This document shows positions 46,896-58,848 of a DNA stretch of 64,000 nucleotides, piece by piece. The notes beneath the pieces were generated by a model, which did not search any database, had not been told where the DNA came from, and saw only the letters and a program-made list of their open reading frames with translations. Each line of letters opens with the position of its first letter. Within the stretch, counting starts at the first letter, position 1. This DNA is from Ampelocalamus luodianensis (lineage: Eukaryota > Streptophyta > Magnoliopsida > Poales > Poaceae), in assembly GCA_036346255.1 (NCBI GenBank), contig JAYEVH010000172.1, positions 62,001-126,000 of the forward strand, read 5' to 3'. The position numbers and the translations under genes are program-made.

Positions 46896-48392
46896 TTCTG
46901 ACCAGCTAAACCTCCTTTCGAGAGCTCGTTCTCCTTCGTTCGAGTTTCGATTCGAGCGATTCAATTTCTAAATTCATCTAAATTCAGTGTCTTTCTTTTA
47001 GTTCTAGTTTGATAATCTTTTTGGATTTCATTTGGAGTTATCTTATTTACTTGGCTCTTTTCCCACGTATAGATACTGGCTTCTCTGACATGTACCCTTG
47101 GACACCATAGGTTGGGTAATCCTAGTTGGACATTATTGTGATATCAACATGGGTGCGTAATATGCTTAGTCCTGATTTAGTTATACGATGCCTCTCGATC
47201 ACATGATTCAATGATGATAAATTTGACTAAGTGAATATAGAATTGTGGCATGTATTGCTATGGCATGTGTTGCCGCTAATATTAAAATTTGTTGTACCAT
47301 GCCAAGGATTGCCTTTTGGTCGAGTTGAACCAAAAATAATTTCATATTCAGGCGAATGATCGTGCAATAAAAGGGGTACAGGAAGTACATTGGGATGAAG
47401 ATGTCTCGTTTGAGTAGTCGCTAAGGACTTAACCTTGTGTGCTATTGATCTGGGCCTTACCATGCAACCATAAGTTCATTTATAGGGTGGACCCGGCTGA
47501 ATAATTAGTAACATTTTGAGTCGGTTCTGTGTTGGTTGATTATGGCGCAAGAGGGGGCCAGGAAGGTGAAACCTTAGCAAGCAGAACCGAGTCAAAACGG
47601 AGCTTTGTAAAGGTTTTGTGATAATCTCTTAGTCGCACACCTCGGAAGTGTGTGGGCGGACAGTATAAGATGATTATCTCTTGTGGGTCAAGCTGTACAA
47701 CCTCTACAGAGTGTAAAACTATTCGAATAGCTATGTCCCGGTCATGGACAATGCTAGGTGATTTCACACAAGGTGTTGATTTTCTCAAAAATGTTATCTT
47801 GGTCGGCACGAGTGGTTTAGGAAGTGAACAAGGTGTTCACGAGTTGTTTCAAAGAAACTTGATTATTTATGTATTAATATTTTAAATTATACTTTCAATT
47901 TACTTACCGTAATTACTGTCAATACTGCTTTCTGTAAATTAACCGTGAAGCTATCATTGTTAAGCCTTGCATGAATAGTATTTGCATATTGTTTCCTACG
48001 ACTTGCCGAGTACTTTATGTACTCACGCTATACGCCTTTGTTGATCGGTCGTCGAAGAAGACCGTGGAGCACCGAGCTCACGAGGACGACTACTTCAAGA
48101 CCATGCGAGCTAGGCCGTGTCCTCCACTCGATTTCTGTGGGCACGTCGAATGGCCTTCACGAGTTGTTTTGGTTTCGCTGCAAGTTGAATGTTGTCGTGA
48201 GCCTGCGTGACAAACCTTGTAAGACTTGACTATAAGGTTCTTTTGCTACTAAGTAATATCGCTTTGTCTGCTTCATCTTTGTTTGGTTGTATAGATATGA
48301 TTTCATCTATGTTGCAACTTGCGAGCTAGCTACTGATTTGGGATTAGTTCAGATGCATAGAGGGTCCTGGAGTTGCATACTGGGTCCCGACA

Positions 48393-49769
48393 CAATAACA
48401 GTTGCTGCTTTCTCATTTATCCTACAAAAGCTTTCTCATTTTCCCAAAAGCTTTCTCATTTTCCCTTCAAATCACAATTACAGTTGGTTTGTCGTTTTGA
48501 ATTACGAAGTAACACATGTAATGTATCTCATTTCTTTACTGATGCTAGAATGCTGCTAGAATGTGCGGAGCATGCAAACAACTAATTCGGATTTGTTCTC
48601 CCAATTATCACCGATATCATTTCTTCGATTACGACACCATAGAGATACTTAATTTCTAACCACAAATTTATCTTCTTTTAATGTCTGTTTGTAGGCTGCA
48701 GCTCTTTATATTCTAGATTCTAACAACTCAATCGGTTGGTATGTCACCTGAAAGTCTTTGTCCCAAGCATGATAACAAGAAGAATTATCAACTTATACTC
48801 ATGTATTATCCAGTTTGATGAATATCTCTTTAGAGAATGCATCGTATTCTCCATTTATGATATGATTATGATAGAGAATGTTTTTTAGGGATGACCTAAC
48901 AGTAGTTATGTTGGCTTCTTTGCGTATGATGCAGATTTGTGCATCCTACAAACTCAATGGGATTGATTCGTGTACTCCAAACGCGGAAAGAGTAATGAGC
49001 TTCAACGCCGACTTCTGATCTTGCATGTAGCCTATGCCTTTTTTTTTTCCTGCTACAGTCCTATTAACTTTCCCATTTTTGTTCCTTTTCCATGTGAAAA
49101 ACTCCCACAAGCTCTTAGAACACATGTTGTGCTGTTCCTGCTATCACTTAGCCAGACGTTTTTAAACTTCCACACTGTATTATATCCTACTACTGCCATT
49201 AGGCTGCTCATCCAAAGTATTTAACTATGAAGTGTCAGCAAATCGCTTCGCATCGACAACTCATGCTTCGTGTTGGATTTCAGGGGGCGCAGCGTAGCGC
49301 GCAAATTCTACCAGTCTTTGTATGTCTACAACCAATAACCAACCGTGAGATCAAGGTACATCCTTTGCTTTTTGAGGAATAGAAAATCCCACGTACGATA
49401 ACCCTTAAATTAGAAAAACAAAATTCCTAAAAATTCTCTCAGAGCAAGAAAAGACCTTATGCATCCATTAGATACACACCTACGTTATAACAGTGAAGAT
49501 ATTTCATAGCAAAAACCTTAGCTTGCTATGTTGCCCGCCACTTGACACGGATCAGCTACGCCTTCTAGCTGCTGCCATCCCGCGTAGTTCGTCGCGCCAT
49601 GCCTTGGGATTAACCTGTCGTCAGCCACGGCGGCGCGACGGGTGAGTAGGGTAGTCGGCCATATATAGTACAATAGCAGACTCCAATTGCGGGACTTGGC
49701 TACAGAAAGTGGGGAGATGGGTAAAATCGGAGAACGTTTTGAGGCAAGAAAATCCCGCAATATTCCTGA
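48393..49769. other. Gene-free stretch
   Basis: Short direct repeats of AAAGCTTTCTCATTTTCCC lie at about 48426-48465. A GGGGGCGCAGCGTAGCGCGC block near 49283 resembles the GC-rich hairpin near Helitron 3' ends, but the CTAG end is not exact. No gene is supported. Confidence 0.35.
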
Positions 49770-50447
49770 AAAACATAAAATATTCTAAAAATTTACTCAT
49801 TAATCGAGAAGAAAACATGTACACTATTTATTTTAGTGGAACCATATTATAATTGTGTAGATAAGTCATATATAGATATTAGAGTTGTATAACAAATACA
49901 ATTGTAGTGTTAGAAAAAAATAGTTGTCAAATGTATGTACTGGACAAAGTTGCATGTGGATACAGTGGAAAACTGCAAATATCGAAAACAACACCTTTAA
50001 TTTTTGGTGACGGAAGGAAGTAATAATTAATGCGAGATCGATCAAGTATATATGCTAGTTGGCTTAAATTAACAAGTGTTGATCGATTAGTGCGTTGCAA
50101 ACAAGCAAAGCTAGCAACCGCGCGCTTTGGTTCGTGTCGCCTGCTTTCTCGGAGCGAGCGAAATTAGAGCATCAACAACAGTTCATATCAGATATCAAGA
50201 GTGTTGATCGATTAGTGCGTGGCAAACAAGCAAAGCGAGCAACCGCGCGCTTTGGTTCGCGTCGCCTGCTTTCTCGGAGCGAGCGAAATTAAGGGCTTGG
50301 CAAAAGGAAGCACGATCCATGCAAGCGACGCATTGCTCTCTCTGAGCTTTCTGCACGATCGAGGCCACAAAACGCACATTCCCAACGACAACGGTACTGG
50401 CGCCGGCCCTGCGAATCTGCTAAAGAAAAGATTACTACCTAGCAAAG
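49770..50447 (+). repeat. Duplicated segment (copy B), upstream of DUF4220 gene
   Basis: Homologous to 39053-40527. It ends about 170 bases before the DUF4220 start codon, so it probably includes that gene's distal promoter. It lacks the full MITEs found in copy A. Confidence 0.85.
50081..50295 (+). repeat. Tandem duplication with MITE stub
   Basis: The block GTGTTGATCGATTAGTGCGT to GAGCGAGCGAAATTA occurs twice. After the first copy come about 30 bases like the left end of the MITE at 39482; after the second the sequence is the MITE-free junction. Confidence 0.85.
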
Positions 50448-50620
50448 ATACGATTTGGTTTGGATAATGACATACGTACGTAGACTGCATCGTGACGGCT
50501 CTTAATTTACATCTAAACATTTAGCTAGCCTTGTTAATTGTGTACTGGTCCTGGTCCATTCATATATCTAGCAGCTAGTATCGAGCTAGGTGCACGCAGT
50601 CAGCTGTCCAAATTAAGATC

Positions 50621-52991
50621 ATGGACTTCAACGCTAGTAGCCCGTACTGCACAAAACTCCTTACCCCCTATGTCCAAAACCTCACCTCCTCCTACGCCGA
50701 CAAGAGCAATGAGTCCTCCATTGTTGCCACCTCCATCGTCATGTTCCTCCTTGCGGCGCTATTCTTCATCCTCAACCTCTTCAGCCGCTTCTCCGACATC
50801 AGTGCCATCCTCAACCCCAGTGTCCGCCTCTTCCTCGCTGCCTCCTCTCGCTCTTCCTCCCAGTCATGTCCTACCTCTTCTCCGAGGCCAAGAACGAAGG
50901 TGCCACCGCAAATGGCTCCGGTCAGCTGAAAACCGAGCTCTCCCTGCGTGCTCGGACGATCCTCACGTGGATGCTTCTTGTGGAGCTCCTCCGCAAGAAG
51001 GTGGAGGCGATCCTGGTCAACGTGGGCGTGCAGTGGTACTCAGGTACCATAGATCGCGCTGCTCGCATCGCTTGGCTGGGCTACCTCGTCTTCTTCAACC
51101 TCAGAAGCACCGGCAAGAAGGCAGTGTTCGGCACCTTATGGGTCCTTGCTGCTGCCAAGTTGGTGCAGAGGGTGGCCATCAACGAGATCCTGAACCGTTC
51201 CTTCGCCTACGGCAAGAACGCCCGGCTTCTCAACTCCTACATGGCCCAGATGCTACATGAGCAGGACGTGCAGCAGGAGGATGTCCGCCCTGATGGGTCG
51301 GAGCTGTTGAGGAGGTGCAAGTACGCCGTCATGGGAGAAGATAATCTGGAGAAGGAGGCCGGCCCTGAGGGCTACCACCTCGAACTGAGCAAGGTCGCCG
51401 AAGACGCAACAGCCGTCGTCACGGTCGGCAAAATCTGGGTTCTCGCCGAGAACGACCGGCTCCTCCAGAGAGACCACAGGCTCAAGAGGCTCTGCCTCTC
51501 CTTTGCGCTCTACAAGCTGCTGCGCCGGAGGTTGGAGGACCTCCCCATCACCGGCGCGGAAGCCCGCAGCTGCCGGGACCTAATCTTCAGAGGCCTTTGC
51601 AAAGAAGGCACGGACCGGGAAGCCGTCGCTGTTGCACTGTTCCAAGTGTTCAACGATGAGATCCAGTTCCTCTGCGAGTACTACCATTCTGTTCTCCCCG
51701 TCGTGCTCTCCAACCCTTCTTCTTTCTGGCCAACTACATCCTGTTTCCCATCATAGTATCGGCCTTCTTCCTCCTGACCATCATCCTCAGCAGCAACGGG
51801 GACCTGCTGTACGCGTACGGTAGCATCCAAAGTGACAACTACGCAATATCGGCCGGGATAATGAGGATGACCGGCTGCCTCCTGAGAATAATTCTCAGTT
51901 CGCCCTCGGCGCTCTTCTCCACCGTGGACCTGGCCATCACCATGCTGCTGGTACTGGCTTTCGTCTACGAGGAGGTCTGGGAGTTCATCGTCTTCATCCT
52001 CTCCAACTGGTTCATGGTGTCGCTGCTCCGCGACTACACCACCAAGCCCCATTGGCGTGAGAGCCCCACTTTCAGGGGGACCATCGGCAGGATCCTATGG
52101 GTTCGAAACTCGATGAGCCACCCCAAGCTCTGCTTCAAGCAATTTTCCGTGATGAAGCCTCTCCAAGGCCGTGTTCCTCTGACGCTGCCGACCAAGGCCG
52201 TTCCCAAGGAAGCGAAGTTCTCCATCATGGAATATTTGCTAACGTACCGACAAATCGACGGCCGTGCTGCCGAGCCTCTCAGCAATGGCTGGTCTGCACT
52301 GGAGAGGCACCCCGAGTACCACCCGAGCTCGTGGGCGTGCCAGAGCGACAGCGCCGCCGAGGTGATCCTCGCCTGGCACATTGCCACCTGCCTCATGGAG
52401 GTGACTTACCCGAGGCAGAAGGGAACAACGTTCCGGTCCGACCGCACGGTGGCGACGACGCTGTCCAAGTACTGCGCTTACTTGGTGGCCTTCAACCCGG
52501 AGCTGCTCCCCGACGACCGGGAGTGCACGGAGCGCGTGTACAATAACATGAAGACGGGGTTGATGGAGGCGGGGACACTAGGTTGCTGGGGGTACTACTT
52601 CTCGCCAGAGGGCACCCGGTGCGAGAAGGTTTTGGCCGTCGAAGCGCGGCCCGTGGAGGAGCACCAGGAGTTGGCGGCAATGCCGGTGGTGTGGAAGGGA
52701 GCAAGGCTGGGGAAGATACTGCTCGATAAGGCCGCGAGTGGCAACGAGGAGCAGGTGTGGAAGGTGCTGGCTGACCTTTGGACGGAGCTCATCGTGTACG
52801 CGGCGCCGTCGAGCGGCGAGGTGCACGTGAAGATGCACAAGGAGGCACTGGCGCTGGGCGGCGAGTTCATCACCGTCCTCTGGGCTCTGGCCACGCACAC
52901 CGGCGTAGCCCGCCCGGCCGTCAAGCCGTGGGCCGTCATCCCGGTCCAACATGTTGAGGGGACAGCATCAGTTCCTTCTGCATGCGTGTAG
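50621..52991 (+). CDS. DUF4220/DUF594 membrane protein (two apparent frameshifts)
   Basis: This single-exon gene would give about 790 residues, the usual size for this plant family. It starts MDFNASSPYCTK and has N-terminal membrane segments (SSIVATSIVMFLLAALFFIL). A DUF4220 region follows (RKKVEAILVNVGVQWYSG; FAYGKNARLLNSYMAQM), with more membrane segments (about 51740-52020), and a C-terminal DUF594 region (VWKVLADLWTELIVYAAPSS… GGEFITVLWALATHTG), with stop TAG at 52989-52991. The molecular role of the family is unknown. Each of two points, near 50845-50855 and near 51712-51725, lacks one base, shifting the frame; both are in C/T-rich runs. Either it is a recent pseudogene or the sequence has errors there. 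The rest is intact with high GC, favouring a real gene. Confidence 0.8.
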
Positions 52992-54286
52992 TCAGGGCTA
53001 TCGGTCGACCGGTCTGCGTGCATGCGTGCTCAGTTTGGCGTGTGCTAGCAGCCAGCTCTTCCTCAGGTTCATTTGCGTGCATCATGGGTATCTTGGCGTG
53101 CTTCGTTAAATTATTTGCTTGTTTCCTTTTTTGTTTTTTCAAATACACCGTGTGCAGTGTGCTAGCATAGCAGGTAGCTAGTTTCATCAATCTTCTCACG
53201 CTCTTCATCAATCAGTTTCGAGAGTGTTTGCGTGCGTTAAGTCTTCATCGGCTTAGTGCCAACAATATGGCGCGACGGCAGGAGGCAGCGGAGGCGACAA
53301 CGGTGGCTAGTTTTTGAAAAAAAGAAGAATAATAACGAATTAATGATCAAAATTCAAAATTAGCAACCGCTTTTGTCTTTCTGGTAACCATCGAAAGAGG
53401 GCACCATTTCACATGCACATGTAATGGTTAAAACGAAAGCTGTATACGACTTCAGGCTAATTTATATGTTTCCTGGTGTGTGTACTAAATAAAATCTATT
53501 TATTGATGGGGACGAAACCAAAGGATATTTTGCATTGATGCACACCCCACGCAAACAGCACGGACGTACTCTCCGCATTCCTCTTCTGGGCCGCGTGGCG
53601 TGCAGAAGAACATCTCCACTAGGCCGAGCAATTCAGATGCAGATGCATCTCGAACTGCAGATGCAGATATTTTGGCAATGCAAATCCATTCATCGTAGCT
53701 CCCAAGCCACCAACCTGTACCTAAATATATGATTCGAAAATAATTCGTGCTGAAGGAACATACAGTTTGCAAATTGCAGCATAGTAACATGAACATCTAT
53801 CCATCTACTGTATTGCATGAAGTATAAGGCAGTAGAATTCGCTTAGGGGCAAAGTTGTAACATGTCCAATCAAACAAAGTCATTAGCGGAACAATTGGGT
53901 TAACGCACAGAAATTTCCAATCGCAGCTTTCCCTCTCTTGTTCTTCTCCAAACTCGGTGCTAGCCTGCTGCCATGTGGTCAAACCCTTTTATCTGTGTCT
54001 CATGCTAATTTAAGCAAAAAAAAAAAATGTTTAGCAAGACATACATATTGTATTCGTTCAAACTTCGGTGATGCAACGAACCTTTGATCCTAGCAATGCT
54101 CTAGGCAGTAGGTAGAGGAATTTTATTTTATTTTTACGCGAGGTAGAGGAATTGATAACAATGGCAGATTGTATTATCTACGTGCATGCGGGGAAGAAGA
54201 TAGCAGAGAGATTATAGAGAGACACGGAGAAGGGAAGGTAACTAATTCTCCGCTGAATTATTGGCGTTAGTGGATGGCTGTGGTCG
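52992..54286. other. 3' flank of DUF4220 gene, gene-free
   Basis: The first 200 bases are probably 3' UTR. Downstream no gene or complete element was recognised. Confidence 0.4.
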
Positions 54287-54524
54287 AAAATAATTTATAG
54301 GATCGGTCCACAACTCCATCGATGTGGACTAACTTCATCATATGACACGTATCTTTTCACGAATTTCAAAGCGCACAGCCTCGAAATCACTTATGTGAAT
54401 TTTCACGAATTGAATATCAAGGCCAGCATGTCACGCTTTAAGATTCATGAAAAAAACACGTGTCACACGGTGGAGTTGGTCTACATTGATAGAGTTGTGG
54501 ACCAGGTCCTATAGGATTTTTTTT
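54287..54524. mobile_element. MITE with A/T-run inverted ends (copy 2)
   Basis: Related to 3790-4024. The right end GTCCTATAGGATTTTTTTT is well kept; the left end is worn. Confidence 0.55.
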
Positions 54525-54831
54525 CGCTGTGGCCGGGCGAGTTAGTTGGCATTGGCGGCTTGCACAACTAATGCGATCGGTTAGTTGTGACTAGAGATAT
54601 TTTAGGAAAATATTGTCAACACAAAGGCTATATTGTTCTTTGGAAATCGATGATCAGATTTAATTTATACTAACACTATATACTTAGTAGTCAAATTTAC
54701 TGTAAAATTTCTCAACTACAAAAAGGGGTCGATGAATATCACGCGGGATCGAGTTAGGCAGCCACCATTAATTCTTGAAAAAAGAACAGAGAGGGAGATA
54801 GCCAATTTATGCAATCAAACACCCATGCATC
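54525..54831. other. Gene-free stretch
   Basis: AT-rich sequence with no feature I can support. Confidence 0.3.
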
Positions 54832-56225
54832 TGTTAGAAATTAATCTTGTTGTGATTGTTAGAAATTAATGAGTTAGTGAATGTAGCGGAGCTAATGTAG
54901 GTAGTGGATTTAGTGACCTATTTGAATGTGTTAGGGGGCGTTATATGTCATATTGTAGCTATAAAAAAACATTGTAACTAGTTTTGTTACAAAACGCAAG
55001 AAAAGCAATAGAGGAAAAAAATTAGCGTCAGGCTAGACGACTTCGCCGGCCGGCCAAAAATAGTCATCTCTATTCATCTTCTTCTTGTGCGTGTGTTCCA
55101 AGAAGCCATGTACGTGTGAGTTCTCGCCGGGTGCCTGGTTCAACAATTAGTATTAGAGCTAGGGTTGAAGCACTATGGCAACGTGTGCCACCGGGCGGTG
55201 AGGCAAGCGGCCGGGCGGCGCGTGCTAGCACCGCAGTGTGGTGCCTTGGGCGCGAGCGTGAGCACATGCCCGCGAAGGTACTGTGTGAAGCGGCATTGGC
55301 GAGGTGCGACATGTGGAGATGCTTCTCGGTGCTGGATCACCGAACGGTGGCACGTCAACGCGGATCCATCTGAGGAGTAGCAATGGCTTGGAGTAGCACA
55401 GGCGGTGCAGCTCAGAGACCGATTGCACTAGGCGGTAGGCTTGATGGCGCATTGGGCGTTGGTAGGTGCGAGGGCTAGCGACGATCGGGCAACGTAATTT
55501 CGCTGGCAAGTGCATGTAGTTGAGTCAATGTATATTGCATGTTTGTGTGAGTTCTGTGTGTGTCCAAGTTCTCACATGTATAAGTTTTGATCCGATTCCG
55601 CCGCCGCCGAGTTGTGTCACCGACGGCGACTATTGAGCCGATATCGAGGTTGGGATCGCCAGCAAGTTGTGTCCTCGATCGCAAACAGTAGCGGTGATGT
55701 AGTTGAGTCCATCGTCGCAAGAAGAGCTACGTTGTTGAATGCCCGTGTCGTCAAGGTCACAGCTTGTTGGCGATCGTGTCACCGCGGCAAGAGACGACTA
55801 TGAAGGAAGGAAGAGAAGGGAAATGCGTCCCTCCGCACCCTCCGCTTATGGGCAGCAATCGTAGCGTGGTCGAAGAGAAAGATAGTGCTTCTTTGAGATG
55901 CGTTGAAAGATCGGTCTTCGGATGAGAAGCTTGATATGACAAGATTTATCTTGTTGTGATGGTTAGAAATTAATGAGTTATCTGATATAGTAAAGGTAGT
56001 GACCTATTTGAATGTGTTAGTGGGGAGGTTAAATGTCATATTGTAGCAATAAACAAACATTGTAACCAGTTTTGTTACAAAACACAAGAAAAGCAATAGA
56101 GATGGAAAAAACGTTGTCGCTAGAGGAGTTCGCCGCCGGCTAAAAAGTGTCGCTCTGTTTATCTTCTTATTGTGTCGTGTGTTCCAAGAAACTATGTGTG
56201 AGTTCTCGCCGAGTGCCCGCCAACA
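54832..56225 (+). mobile_element. Short non-autonomous copia-like retrotransposon
   Basis: Direct LTRs lie at 54832-55145 (TGTTAGAAATTAATC to GGTTCAACA) and about 55932-56225. A primer site-like TTAGTATTAGAGCTAGGG at 55148 resembles TTGGTATCAGAGC with G-to-A and C-to-T changes. The interior (about 0.8 kb) is GC-rich with no recognised gag or pol, so it depends on others. Flanking bases (GCATC against AAGAT) do not match, suggesting rearrangement after insertion. Confidence 0.7.
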
Positions 56226-56242
56226 AAGATCAAATTGCCATT

Positions 56243-57050
56243 GATGAAGCCTCCAAGGCCGTGTTCCTCGACGCTGCCGACCAAGGCCGTTCCCAAGGAA
56301 GAAGTTCTCCATCATGGAATATTTGCTAACGCATCGACAAATCGACGGCCGTGCTGCCGAGCCTCTCAAAGAATGGCTGGTCTGCACCGGAGAGGCACCC
56401 GAGTACCACCCGAGCTCGTGGGCGTGCGAGCGACAGCGTCGCCGAGGTCATCCTCACCGCACTTCGCCACCGCTTGGAGGTGAAGTACCGTGGCGAGAAG
56501 GAACAACGCGGGATCCTCCGGCAGAAGGTGGCTACGAGCCTCTGGCATCGCGCTTACTTGGTGGCCTTCGCCCGAGCTGCCCCGACGACCGGGAGTGCAC
56601 GGAGCGCGTGTACAATAACATGAAGACGGGTTGATGGAGGCGGGACACTAGGTTGCTGGGGTACTACTCGCCAGAGGGCACCCGGTGCGAAGGTTTTGGC
56701 CGCGGCGCGCCCGTGGAGGAGCACAGGAGTTGGCGGCAATGCCGGTGGTGTGGAAGGGAGCAAGGCTGGGAAGATATCGCTCGATAAGGCCGCGAGTGGC
56801 AACGAGGAGCAGTGTGGAAGGTGCTGGCCGACCTTTGACGGAGGTCATGGTGTAAGTGGCGCCGTCGAGCGGTGAGGTGCACGTGAAGGCGCACAAGGAG
56901 GCTGCCGCGCTGGGCGGCGAGTTCATCACCGCTCGGGCGCTGGCCACGCACACCGGCATAACCCGCCGGCCGCAAGCCGTGGGCCGTCATCCCGGTCCAA
57001 CATGTTGAGGGACAGACGGCTTCCTTCGCATGCGTGTAGTCGTGGCTCTC
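56243..57050 (+). pseudogene. Truncated duplicate of the DUF4220/DUF594 gene 3' part
   Basis: Closely follows 52155-53000 of the intact relative, from GATGAAGCCTC through the DUF594 region (GCGAGTTCATCACCG at about 56917) to the stop-codon context GCATGCGTGTAGTC. It lacks the first two thirds of the gene. Many one- to twelve-base indels break the frame. It starts right after the copia-like 3' LTR. The homologous 3' flank resumes at 57787 beyond a second copia remnant. Confidence 0.88.
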
Positions 57051-57786
57051 TATTATACGCGACGGCCGAGGAACGACAAGTAAACAAGATCAATCGCAGA
57101 GACACGAGATTTAACGTGGAAAACCCTCTCAATGCGAGAGGAAAAACCACGCGCCAACCAGCAACAATCTTCACTAAATCGGGTGAGGTTACAACGCTGG
57201 GATTTACAACTCGATTCGATATCCCAAACAGCGGCTTACAGAAATATATATATCGTGAAACCTAATTCGACTAGGATCCATGTGATGAGCCTCATGACGG
57301 GCCTCCGCTACGCTCCGCCCGTAAGTGGCCTAATTGATGTATAGAATTTGGATCACAAATTAACATACTCCACCTTGAGACAAATTCCTTCCAGAGCATA
57401 AATCAATCCTTCACCTCAACACAACAAAGAAAGAAATACTGGCGCCACACACACCTCTTGGGCTAAGTCAGATACTAACTAAGCTTGAGCAAAGCTCAAA
57501 CTTAGCAACAGGAACTGCTTTGTCAACATATCGCCAGGATTTTCATGAGTGCTAATCTTGCATACCTTTAGCTTACCCTTTGCTACAATATCTCTGACAT
57601 AATTATATTTAATCTCAATGTGCTTTGTCCTCTCATGAAACATCTGATCTTTAGTGAGATAAATTGCACTCTGGTTGTCACAAAACAGATTCCGCTCCGG
57701 CCCTAAGCCTCCGGCGACGGGCCTCCGCTACGCTCCGTCCAGAAGCTGGCCTAATTGATGTATAGAATTTGGATCACAAATCAACA
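57051..57786 (-). mobile_element. Copia retrotransposon remnant, minus strand
   Basis: On the minus strand: a fragment of the 5' LTR (57786 to about 57716, starting TGTTGATTTGTGATCC), then the end of pol (57690-57480: RNase H region with SAIYLTKDQMFHERTKHIEI), a polypurine tract (TCAAGGTGGAGTA, 57366-57378) and a full 3' LTR (57365-57051). CTCTC flanks both sides (57046-57050 and 57787-57791). A large internal deletion removed most of the element. Confidence 0.85.
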
Positions 57787-57803
57787 CTCTCGATCGACCG
57801 GTC

Positions 57804-57955
57804 TGTTAGATTAATCTTGTTTTGGTATTTTACTTTCTAAGTTTAGATAGTTGGAGTCCGCTTTCGCTCGGTTTCGTGTCCGACTAGAAGAAGTTTTCCG
57901 TGCGCGTGTGTCGCCTAGGTCTCGCGCATGCGTAAGGCTATATAAGCACGATAGT
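57804..57955 (+). mobile_element. Copia-like LTR start, truncated
   Basis: Begins TGTTAGATTAATCTTG and contains a TATA-like CTATATAAGC near 57938; it is cut by the CACTA end at 57956. The class is inferred from the start and composition only. Confidence 0.4.
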
Positions 57956-58293
57956 CACTACTACAAAGAGCAGCACATCAGGGGCGGTGGTGAGTCAGAG
58001 GCGGCTCGCCACGCGCCCTACCCAACCGTCGCCACAAATCGAGATTTGTAGGCGTTTCGAACCGCCTACAAATCTTATTTGTAGAGGCGGTTGGTTTCTG
58101 AGCCGCCTACAAAATCGTTTTGTAGAGGCTACTGGATTACAAGCCGCTCTACAAATTAGATTTGTAAGGGCGGCTTAGATGACCACCGCCTGTAATTTTC
58201 TCAGGAGGCGCTTGCAACCACACCGCCTACAACTGCTTTTCCGCTAAAAAAATCAAATTCTCAAACCACTGTATATATATCAAACCATGCATG

Positions 58294-58339
<46 letters not shown>

Positions 58340-58848
58340 GAAGACATGATATTAACAAGTTCAACGAGACATTATATCCACATCCGCAGAACATCATGTT
58401 TATAATTTATCATTATATACACTTGTAGCATAAAGTGCGATAATATTACATACACATTGTTCTCAATGTCCTAAATGCATTCCTTCCCACTCACGAAGGA
58501 ACTCAGACTGTGGCGCACGCCCCTAGCATAGACGTGTCGCCATGGTATGTACTCGACGTGTATAATAGCATCCATTATGAAGTTGCAAATGTCCTCGACG
58601 AGCTCCAGGAGGCTATCATCGTTGAGTGGTTTTCTACAAATTCCTATCTCATCTTTCCACTACAAGACAATTTTAAGTTTAGTATTTCATAACATATGCG
58701 TGTGTTATACGACGAGTGAATTAGTTATAACATACCATAAAGGGTGTCTCCGTAAGCACCGGTGACACTCATGTAAGTGCATACGTAATATCCACAAGCA
58801 AACTCCCTGACTTCGCCAGGCAATCGTGAGTTTCGCATATAAAAACGC
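57956..58848 (-). mobile_element. CACTA element piece, GGCGGTT family
   Basis: Terminus CACTACTACAAAGAGCAG at 57956, then direct and inverted GTAGGCGGTT-type repeats to about 58235. From about 58830 to 58740 on the minus strand a translation resembles the Ulp1 end of CACTA proteins (REFACGYYVCTYMS). The rest is displaced or lost at 58849, where another CACTA element begins. Confidence 0.65.
58298..58336. repeat. TA microsatellite
   Basis: An uninterrupted TA tract inside the CACTA piece. Confidence 0.9.

Larger units (their letters stand above)
45841..48392 (+). mobile_element. Solo gypsy LTR, CAATA duplication
   Basis: Starts TGTAACATCCC and ends GGGTCCCGACA, with CAATA on both sides (45836-45840 and 48393-48397). 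The block at about 47690-47750 (TACAACCTCTACAGAGTGTAA) resembles other gypsy LTRs here (for example 21865). No internal region or second LTR exists, so it is a solo LTR left by recombination. Confidence 0.88.

Noticed and set aside
55116..55380. GC-rich frames in the short copia-like element
   Set aside because: There is no gag or pol similarity and several competing frames; treated as non-coding interior of a non-autonomous element.
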